From contig CANNVE010000015.1 of the NCBI GenBank assembly GCA_947525975.1, positions 1 to 64,000 on the forward strand: 64,000 bases of DNA. The letters run 5' to 3'. The notes under the pieces are model-generated. The model had not been told where the DNA came from. It worked only from the letters and a program-made list of their open reading frames with translations, and searched no databases. Below are positions 58,609 to 64,000 of the stretch, one piece after another. Each line of letters opens with the position of its first letter. The first letter of the stretch is position 1. The translations under genes were made by a program, and so were the position numbers. The DNA comes from an uncultured Muribaculaceae bacterium (lineage in GTDB: Bacteria > Bacteroidota > Bacteroidia > Bacteroidales > Muribaculaceae).

Positions 58609-60219
58609 TTATTTTTTCACGGCGTCGGCTATGCGCCGGCCCGGCGTCTTTTTGTCGAGGGGATGGATGTCATTCCACTCCCCAAGGTCGCTGTTTTTTA
58701 TCAGGTGCGTTTCAGTGGTCATTTGGGTGGCGCGCAGCTGCTGGGCGCGCAGTTCGGCCCAAGCCTTGCGTCCGTTGACGTCTGAGGGGTGGAGGAAGTC
58801 GGCGAGTTCTACTATGTAGAAAGGCAGCGTAGGGTCTCCGAGCAGGTCGCGCCAGTTGCCTATCATGTTCTTGAGGAAGTCTGCGTATCTGTTGTTGCCG
58901 ACGTTAGACTCGCCTTGATACCAGATGGCGCCTTCGAAAGCGAGTCCCTTAAGGGGCGCAATCATCTGGTTGTACAGCACGGTAGGATAGTAATGGTAGA
59001 ATTGCATTGAAGGCCCCTTGGGCATGGGGGCGCCTTTGCGATAGCGCCATTTTCCCGAAAGGTCATACTCTTTGCCGCCTGCTATGAGTTTGTAGGGCTT
59101 TTCCGGCACGAAGTGAGGGCATCCGCTTTGGCTGATCACGCGCACGGCTATGGTGTTGTCTCCGGGGCGAAGCACGCCTTGCGGCACTTTGTAGATGCGG
59201 GGCGGATACTGGTAAGATGTGAATCCCACTTGCTTGCCGTTGACGAAGGCCGAATCGGCGTCGACGATGCAGCCCAGGCGCAGTACGGCCTCCGCTCCGT
59301 CATAGTCATCGGGGAGCGTCACCGTGCGGCGGAACCAGTGGGAGCCGTTGGCCGGGTATTTCCGGTCGCCTCCCCATGATGAGTCGAGGATGTCTACAAG
59401 CTCCCAGTCAGAGTCATCGACTTTGTCGGCGCTCCAGCGCACCGGGCCTTGCTCGCCGGGGTCTCCGGCATCGATCACAGCGTTCCAGGCGGCGAAGGCG
59501 CGGCCTTCCATGGCCTTGATGTTGTCGCGGAGGGCGCCATCGCGGTAATATTCATAGCTGTCGAGCACGCCGGGAAATGCCGCAAGGCTGTCGGCCGATG
59601 TCCAAGCCTCGATAGGGGTGCCTCCCCAGCTCGAATTGATGATTCCGACCGGTATGCCGGTGTCTTCATACCTGGCTTTGGCGAAGAAATATGCCAGGGC
59701 CGAGAAGTCGAGTGCCTGCTGCGGTGTCACAGACACCCATTTTGAAGGGCTCATATGCCGCTGAGGGCCGTCGAAGCTGTATTCCTTCGGCACCACAAAC
59801 TGGCGTATGTCATGATTGGCATATGACGCGATCTCATCGGCAAACATGTCGGTGACCCTGCGCACCGGCAGCTCCATGTTTGATTGGCCGGCGCAAAGAT
59901 ACACCTCGCCGCCCAATATGCCTTTGACCTTGATGTCGCCCACCGACAGGTCGCACTCGGTGCCTGCTCCTATGGCCGGGAAGCTCGCCTGCCATAGGCC
60001 TTCGCCGTCGGCCACTGCCTTTATCTTCTTTTTCTTGCCTTTCTTTTCGAGCACAAGCGTGACTGACTCTCCCGGATCTGCTGTGCCCCACACAGCCAGA
60101 GGGCGGTCATATTGCACCACCATGCTGTCGCATATCATCGACGGCAGCTTTGGAGCGCTCCATGCTGCCAGGGACATAGTGGCTGCGATGGCAGCCAGCG
60201 CCATTCTGTAGATTTTCAT
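58609..60219 (-). CDS. SASA-type (sialate/acetylxylan) O-acetylesterase
   Basis: A 536-residue exported SGNH esterase; signal peptide about residues 1-21. The nucleophile serine is in GGEVYLCAGQSNMELP near 115-120 and the catalytic Asp/His in DIHPLDK near 516. The SGNH fold is interrupted by a beta-galactosidase-like jelly-roll (about 240-390, NGSHWFRRTVTLPDDYDG). GAIWYQGESNV is a further conserved block. The protein stops about 20 residues after the DIHP motif, whereas many relatives carry another C-terminal domain; the stop comes shortly before the riboswitch promoter. It removes O-acetyl groups from glycans. Being divergent from a GH67 alpha-glucuronidase, acetylated glucuronoxylan is a better guess for the substrate than sialic acid. 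Confidence 0.85.
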   Translation of the reverse strand: MKIYRMALAAIAATMSLAAWSAPKLPSMICDSMVVQYDRPLAVWGTADPGESVTLVLEKKGKKKKIKAVADGEGLWQASFPAIGAGTECDLSVGDIKVKGILGGEVYLCAGQSNMELPVRRVTDMFADEIASYANHDIRQFVVPKEYSFDGPQRHMSPSKWVSVTPQQALDFSALAYFFAKARYEDTGIPVGIINSSWGGTPIEAWTSADSLAAFPGVLDSYEYYRDGALRDNIKAMEGRAFAAWNAVIDAGDPGEQGPVRWSADKVDDSDWELVDILDSSWGGDRKYPANGSHWFRRTVTLPDDYDGAEAVLRLGCIVDADSAFVNGKQVGFTSYQYPPRIYKVPQGVLRPGDNTIAVRVISQSGCPHFVPEKPYKLIAGGKEYDLSGKWRYRKGAPMPKGPSMQFYHYYPTVLYNQMIAPLKGLAFEGAIWYQGESNVGNNRYADFLKNMIGNWRDLLGDPTLPFYIVELADFLHPSDVNGRKAWAELRAQQLRATQMTTETHLIKNSDLGEWNDIHPLDKKTPGRRIADAVKK

Positions 60220-60240
60220 GTCTGATATAGGATTTGATTT

Positions 60241-60378
60241 TGTTACACTGTCGCAAATTTAGTGCTTTTTGGGGTATGTATATCCCCGCCGGACCGCATT
60301 TTCCTCATCTCATGTTACATTGTAACGCCCGCGAAGATAGATGTAACATCGGGTGCGCGCACGCGATTGTATGTTACA
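60241..60378. promoter_or_regulatory. Four TGTTACA-type operator-like sites in the divergent control region
   Basis: TGTTACA occurs at 60241-60247, ATGTTACA at 60312-60319 (followed by TTGTAAC, forming a near-palindrome), TGTAACAT at 60342-60349 and ATGTTACA at 60371-60378. The last three are spaced 29-30 bases apart, about three helical turns. The fourth lies in the spacer of the glucuronidase promoter and the first overlaps the inferred start of the esterase transcript. This suggests one regulator for both genes; its identity is unknown. Confidence 0.55.
60254..60261 (-). promoter_or_regulatory. -7 element of the esterase promoter
   Basis: Minus-strand TAAATTTG, 35 bases from the esterase start codon. 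No clear -33 element, which would fit activator dependence. Confidence 0.5.
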
Positions 60379-60397
60379 ATCCTAATGCCTATCTTTG
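60367..60397 (+). promoter_or_regulatory. Promoter of the alpha-glucuronidase gene
   Basis: TTG at 60367-60369, 20 bases, TATCTTTG at 60390-60397. Transcription would start at about 60404, essentially at the ATG at 60405, so the message would be almost leaderless. Confidence 0.65.
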
Positions 60398-60404
60398 TGG
60401 CGAT

Positions 60405-62435
60405 ATGAAAAAGACAGTTTTTGCCTACGCCGTTTTGGGCTTGGCCGTGGCCGCTGCGGGCGGCTGCGGCAAGGGAAGCGTCGAAGCCGGTGGCTGCGAC
60501 GGCTCTGAATTGTGGCTCCCTCAAGCCGAGGGGAAAGCCTGTGTGATACCGCCTGACTCGATCACTCCCACCATTGAGGTGTGTGTCGACGAGCTGCGGC
60601 GGCATAGCCTCCTCGACACTGTTTCGCTTGCGTTGATTCCAGGCGAGGGGAAGCCAGGCGCATATAGGATAGAGGGCGACGGAGTGGTGTGCGGCATCAC
60701 CGCCAACACCGACATAGGCCTGCTCTACGGCGCATACGAGCTTCTGCGCCGTGAGCGCATGGGAGAGAATCCGGCCTGCTCCTCGGCTCCGGCCATAGAA
60801 AGGCGCATCCTCAACCATTGGGACAATCTCGACGGCACTATCGAGCGCGGATATGCAGGCCACAGCCTTTGGCAGTGGGATTCGCTGCCCGACGTCCGCT
60901 CGGGCAGGTATGAGCAGTATGCCAGGGCCTGCGCCTCCGTGGGCATCAACGGCACGGTGCTCAATAACGTGAATGCGAGCGCCCGCATACTTTCAGGCGA
61001 ATATCTGCGCAAGGTGGCTGCCCTCGCCGATGCTTTCCGCCCCTATGGGCTGAAAGTATATCTTTCAGTGAATTTCGCCTCGCCCATGCTTCTCGACAGC
61101 CTGGATACGGCAGATCCGCTCAATCCAGGCGTGAGGGATTGGTGGCGCGCCAAGGCCGATGAAATATACAGCCTTATGCCGGATTTCGGCGGATTTCTGG
61201 TCAAGGCCAATTCTGAAGGGCAGCCCGGCCCCTGCGATTACGGACGCAGCCATGCCCAGGGGGCCAACATGCTGGCCGAGGCTCTTGCGCCGCACGGTGG
61301 CCTGGTCATGTGGAGGGCGTTTGTGTATTCGCCCGATGATGCCGACCGCGCCAAGCAGGCCTACAACGAGTTTCAGCCTCTCGACGGCCAATTTGCCGAC
61401 AACGTGATAATCCAGATCAAGAACGGCCCTGTCGACTTCCAGCCCCGCGAGCCTTTGAGCCCGTTGCTGGCCGCTATGTCGCGCACAAAGAAAATGATAG
61501 AATTCCAGATCACGCAGGAGTATCTGGGCCACAGCAACCATCTGGCTTTCCTTGCCCCGATGTGGCGCGAGACGCTCGATGTGCTTGGCGTGGAGCAGGC
61601 TCCCGCTGTGGCCGGAGTGGCAAATATCGGCGATGACACCAACTGGACAGGGCATCCTATGGCCCAGGCCAACTGGTACGCCTTCGGTCGGCTGGCGTGG
61701 GATCCGAGCCTGTCGAGCGAGCGCATAGCCGGCGAATGGGCCGCGCAGTGGCCCGCCGTGACCGATGCGAGCGCCGTGCCGGTGATAGAAGACATGCTGA
61801 TGCGCAGCCGCGAGGCGGTGGTCGACTACATGATGCCTATGGGGCTTCACCACATATTCGCTTTCGGCCACCATTATGGGCCAGAACCGTGGTGCGAGGT
61901 CGAAGGAGCGAGGCCCGACTGGCTGCCGAAATATTATCACAGGGCCGACAGCGCGGGCATAGGCTTTGACCGCACTATGGTCGGGAGCGGAGCCACCGGG
62001 CAATATCCCGAGGCCCTCGCCCGGATATACGACGATGTTGATAAATGCCCCGAAGAGTATCTGCTGTGGTTTCACCACGTGCCGTGGAGCCATCGCCTCG
62101 CCGGCGGCAAGACAGTGTGGGAATCGATGTGCGCCCATTATGACAGAGGCGTGAGCGAGGCCGACTCTCTATCGGCGGCATGGGAAAGCCTCGCCGGGAA
62201 GATATCGCCGTCGATATACGCCGATGTCAGCGAAAGGCTCGGAGTGCAGAGCCGCGATGCCCGCTGGTGGCACGACGCCTGCCTGCTCTATTTCAGCGAG
62301 ATCAACGGCCTGCCCTTCGCCCAAGGCACCATGCCTGCCGAATACAGCCTCGACAGCCTCAAGGCAGTCAGCCTCGGCATCACAAACTATGAGTGCCCTA
62401 CCGCTTCTTTGCTTCGCCGGAAACTTTGCCGCTGA
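60405..62435 (+). CDS. GH67 alpha-glucuronidase
   Basis: A 676-residue lipoprotein of glycoside hydrolase family 67, which removes (4-O-methyl)glucuronic acid from xylo-oligosaccharide ends. A lipoprotein signal ends in AAAGGC (Cys about residue 22). The family core is clear: RRILNHWDNLDGTIERGYAG, LKVYLSVNFASP, GFLVKANSEGQPGP near 266, and EFQITQEYLGHSNHL near 368, containing the proposed catalytic glutamate, then NWYAFGRLAWDP and HHIFAFGHHYGPEP. Length is normal. The start at 60405 gives the lipoprotein signal and fits the promoter; the longer frame to 60234 covers the control region. Its 3' end overlaps convergent apbE by 38 bases. Confidence 0.93.
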   Translation: MKKTVFAYAVLGLAVAAAGGCGKGSVEAGGCDGSELWLPQAEGKACVIPPDSITPTIEVCVDELRRHSLLDTVSLALIPGEGKPGAYRIEGDGVVCGITANTDIGLLYGAYELLRRERMGENPACSSAPAIERRILNHWDNLDGTIERGYAGHSLWQWDSLPDVRSGRYEQYARACASVGINGTVLNNVNASARILSGEYLRKVAALADAFRPYGLKVYLSVNFASPMLLDSLDTADPLNPGVRDWWRAKADEIYSLMPDFGGFLVKANSEGQPGPCDYGRSHAQGANMLAEALAPHGGLVMWRAFVYSPDDADRAKQAYNEFQPLDGQFADNVIIQIKNGPVDFQPREPLSPLLAAMSRTKKMIEFQITQEYLGHSNHLAFLAPMWRETLDVLGVEQAPAVAGVANIGDDTNWTGHPMAQANWYAFGRLAWDPSLSSERIAGEWAAQWPAVTDASAVPVIEDMLMRSREAVVDYMMPMGLHHIFAFGHHYGPEPWCEVEGARPDWLPKYYHRADSAGIGFDRTMVGSGATGQYPEALARIYDDVDKCPEEYLLWFHHVPWSHRLAGGKTVWESMCAHYDRGVSEADSLSAAWESLAGKISPSIYADVSERLGVQSRDARWWHDACLLYFSEINGLPFAQGTMPAEYSLDSLKAVSLGITNYECPTASLLRRKLCR

Positions 62436-63435
62436 AGGATGCGTTGGGGGGGATGGTCGAGACTACGTATTCCGATTCAGACGATGAGCTGACTATGATG
62501 GCTTCGACCAGAGGCACTGACACGAGCATCTTGGCGGCGTCATCCGGGGTCATGGCCATGGATGCGGTGGCGAGGGCGTCGGCCAGGGCGGTCGACGGCG
62601 CCAGCACGGTCACGCTCAGCGTGGTGGTGCGCAGAGGCATCCCGGTGGCCGGGTGTATGATGTGGCCCACGAGCGAATCGCCCACCACGCGGAAGTTGCG
62701 GTAGTTGCCCGACGTGGCTATGCAGCGGTCGGTGAGGTCGAGCACCGTCAGCCTGTGGTGCATGAAGCGCGATTCGTCCACGATCGGCGCGTCGATCTGT
62801 ATGTGCCAGTTGTCGCCGTTGGGGTTTAGGCCCGACAGGGCTATTTCTCCGCCTATCTCCACCATGTAGTCGTTGCAGCCGTTGCGCCGCAGCATCGAGG
62901 CGATGGCGTCTACGCCGTATCCCTTGGCTATGCCCGAGAAGTTGAATTCGGTCTTTGGCGATTTCTTGTAGACAAGGCTGTCGGCTGTCACGCCGCAGTC
63001 CATGATGCCGATGTAGCCGAGCACCGAGTCAATCTCCTCGACCGAGGGGCTGACTTCGGCTCCTTCGTGGTATCCGAATCCCCAAAGGTTGACGATCGGG
63101 GCCACCGTGGGGTCAAAGGCACCGTCGCTGATGGCCCACACCCTTTGGGATAGGCGTATCACGTCGGCGAGCATCTTGTCGGCCTTGACCGGCTCGTTGG
63201 CGTTGACGCGGCTCACGATCGAGCCTTTTTCAAACGGAGAAAGCGAATTGTCGACCTTGTTGATCATGTATATGATCGAGTCATTGAGGTCAGCCGTGGC
63301 TTTGTAGGTGATGTTGTATGTGGTGCCCCAAGCCGCTCCGGCTGCTTGTCTGTACTCTGCTTTGCTGCACGCGCATAGCAGTACCGTAGAAGAGCATAGC
63401 AGCGCGGATAATAGGTGGAGAAACGTTGATCGCAT
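62398..63435 (-). CDS. apbE: FAD:protein FMN transferase (ApbE) lipoprotein
   Basis: A 345-residue flavin transferase that attaches FMN to threonines of partner proteins such as RnfG, RnfD or NqrB/C in the envelope. A lipoprotein signal ends in LLCAC (Cys about 22-23). ApbE motifs are GAFDPTVAPIVNLWGFG, FNFSGIAKGYGVDAIA, GGEIALSGLNP, IATSGNYRNF and HIIHPATGMPLR, with the metal-binding TALADALATA near the C-terminus. The start at 63435 (MRSTFLHLL) gives the signal; the 75-residue upstream extension of the frame is discarded. The stop lies inside the end of the GH67 gene. No flavinylated partner is seen in the window. Confidence 0.93.
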   Translation of the reverse strand: MRSTFLHLLSALLCSSTVLLCACSKAEYRQAAGAAWGTTYNITYKATADLNDSIIYMINKVDNSLSPFEKGSIVSRVNANEPVKADKMLADVIRLSQRVWAISDGAFDPTVAPIVNLWGFGYHEGAEVSPSVEEIDSVLGYIGIMDCGVTADSLVYKKSPKTEFNFSGIAKGYGVDAIASMLRRNGCNDYMVEIGGEIALSGLNPNGDNWHIQIDAPIVDESRFMHHRLTVLDLTDRCIATSGNYRNFRVVGDSLVGHIIHPATGMPLRTTTLSVTVLAPSTALADALATASMAMTPDDAAKMLVSVPLVEAIIVSSSSESEYVVSTIPPNASFSGKVSGEAKKR

Positions 63436-63578
63436 TTGATGTAGGTTAAGATTCAACAGCAAAATTCCTAAAAAAACAAATACGTCACAAAATTTGACAG
63501 CATCGTGTTGCAATATTGTCAGAAATTTGTAAAAACAAGCCCGCGCTCGGCACAAAAAATGATAAAAAATGATAAAAA

Positions 63579-63610
63579 TTTTGTGGGTAGGAGGTTTATG
63601 GCTACCTTTG
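63579..63610 (+). promoter_or_regulatory. Promoter of the DUF3127 gene
   Basis: TTTTG at 63579-63583, 19 bases, TACCTTTG at 63603-63610, followed by the ATG at 63638. Confidence 0.75.
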
Positions 63611-63637
63611 CATACATAAATATATTTAAATAGATTA

Positions 63638-64000
63638 ATGGAAATTACAGGCAAAATCATTCAGGCCTTTCCCGAGGTTTCAGGCACGTCGCAGCGCGGC
63701 AATACCTGGAAGAAGAGGGAGTATGTGCTTGAAACGCAAGAGACTTATCCCAAGAAGGTGTTTTTCGATTTCTTTGGTGAGCGCGCCGATCAGTATCCCC
63801 TTACTGTGGGCCAGGACATAAAGCTCAGCTTCGACATCGAAAGCCGTGAATATAACGGACGCTGGTTCGTATCGATACGCGGATGGAAGGCCGAGCCCGC
63901 CGCTCCCGCCACCGCCCCTGCGGCTGCTCCCGCCGGCTATGGCGCATTCCCCCAGGCTCCCGCCGGCTTCCCGGCCGCTCCCGCCCCCGGCGCTGTGCCT
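63638..64000 (+). CDS. DUF3127 domain-containing protein, 5' part
   Basis: An open frame of 121 codons from the ATG at 63638 to the window edge. The first 85 residues are a DUF3127 domain: MEITGKIIQAFPEVSGTSQ, GNTWKKREYVLETQETYPKK, VFFDFFGERADQYPL and YNGRWFVSIRGWKAE. An alanine/proline-rich low-complexity tail (PAAPATAPAAAPAG...) follows and is cut by the edge. The fold is OB-like and single-strand DNA binding has been suggested for the family; the role here is unknown. It has its own promoter and no stop within the window. Confidence 0.85.
   Translation, partial: MEITGKIIQAFPEVSGTSQRGNTWKKREYVLETQETYPKKVFFDFFGERADQYPLTVGQDIKLSFDIESREYNGRWFVSIRGWKAEPAAPATAPAAAPAGYGAFPQAPAGFPAAPAPGAVP

Noticed and set aside
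60234-60404. 57-residue extension of the GH67 protein
   Set aside because: It reads through the promoter and operator-like sites, and would bury the lipoprotein signal.
61065-62138. 357-codon open frame on the minus strand inside the GH67 gene
   Set aside because: Antisense shadow of a well-supported alpha-glucuronidase; no recognisable motif.

Overview
The window is one contiguous stretch of a Bacteroidota (Bacteroidales) chromosome, most likely from the Muribaculaceae; the family call is inference. Supporting signs are the recurring Bacteroidota promoter pattern (TTTG or TTG, 19-21 bases, TAnnTTTG), starts without clear Shine-Dalgarno sequences, a BtuB/BtuG-like vitamin B12 locus, DUF3127, DUF3332 and DUF5074 proteins, and several secreted proteins ending in a Gly-(Ile/Val)-Tyr-Ile tail. 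Most of the window is ordinary high-GC core genome on the minus strand.

Left part (1-13.7 kb): the 3' end of gpsA behind a 55-base duplicate of sequence found at 2663-2717 (probably an assembly-graph end), a secreted PCMD/calycin-like protein, then a minus-strand run that reads dxr, rseP, a small four-helix-bundle gene between AT-rich inverted repeats, rlmI, a DPP III peptidase, purM, an MltF-like transglycosylase, a DUF3332 lipoprotein and a U32 peptidase/RlhA-like protein.

Middle (13.7-31 kb): an OmpA-family porin, a YqeY-serS pair, a C10 cysteine protease, a 2129-residue secreted repeat protein with three GLUG-like beta-helix modules, and a 1328-residue SNF2 helicase with an unusual N-terminal half.

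Information-processing block (31-44.9 kb, minus strand): tRNA-Thr(TGT), tRNA-Tyr, tRNA-Gly, tRNA-Thr(GGT), tuf, tRNA-Trp, secE, nusG, rplK, rplA, rplJ, rplL, rpoB, rpoC. It starts at a well-formed promoter near 44.84 kb, ends at a perfect 36-base terminator palindrome near 31.1 kb, and has attenuator-like hairpins after secE and rplL.

Right part (45-64 kb): recJ-recQ, a secreted EEP-family nuclease/phosphatase, rubrerythrin, ferritin, L-asparaginase and metG, then a cobalamin-riboswitch-controlled operon of a BtuB-like TonB receptor and a DUF5074 beta-propeller resembling BtuG. Next is a divergent pair, a SASA-type acetylesterase and a GH67 alpha-glucuronidase, which could together debranch xylan; their shared control region carries four TGTTACA-type sites. 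The window ends with apbE and the 5' part of a DUF3127 gene that runs off the edge.

No IS element, prophage, CRISPR array or rRNA gene was seen. The observations most worth checking are the contig-end duplication, the four-helix-bundle cassette, the lipobox-less BtuG-like protein, the giant repeat protein and the repeated operator-like sites of the esterase/glucuronidase pair.
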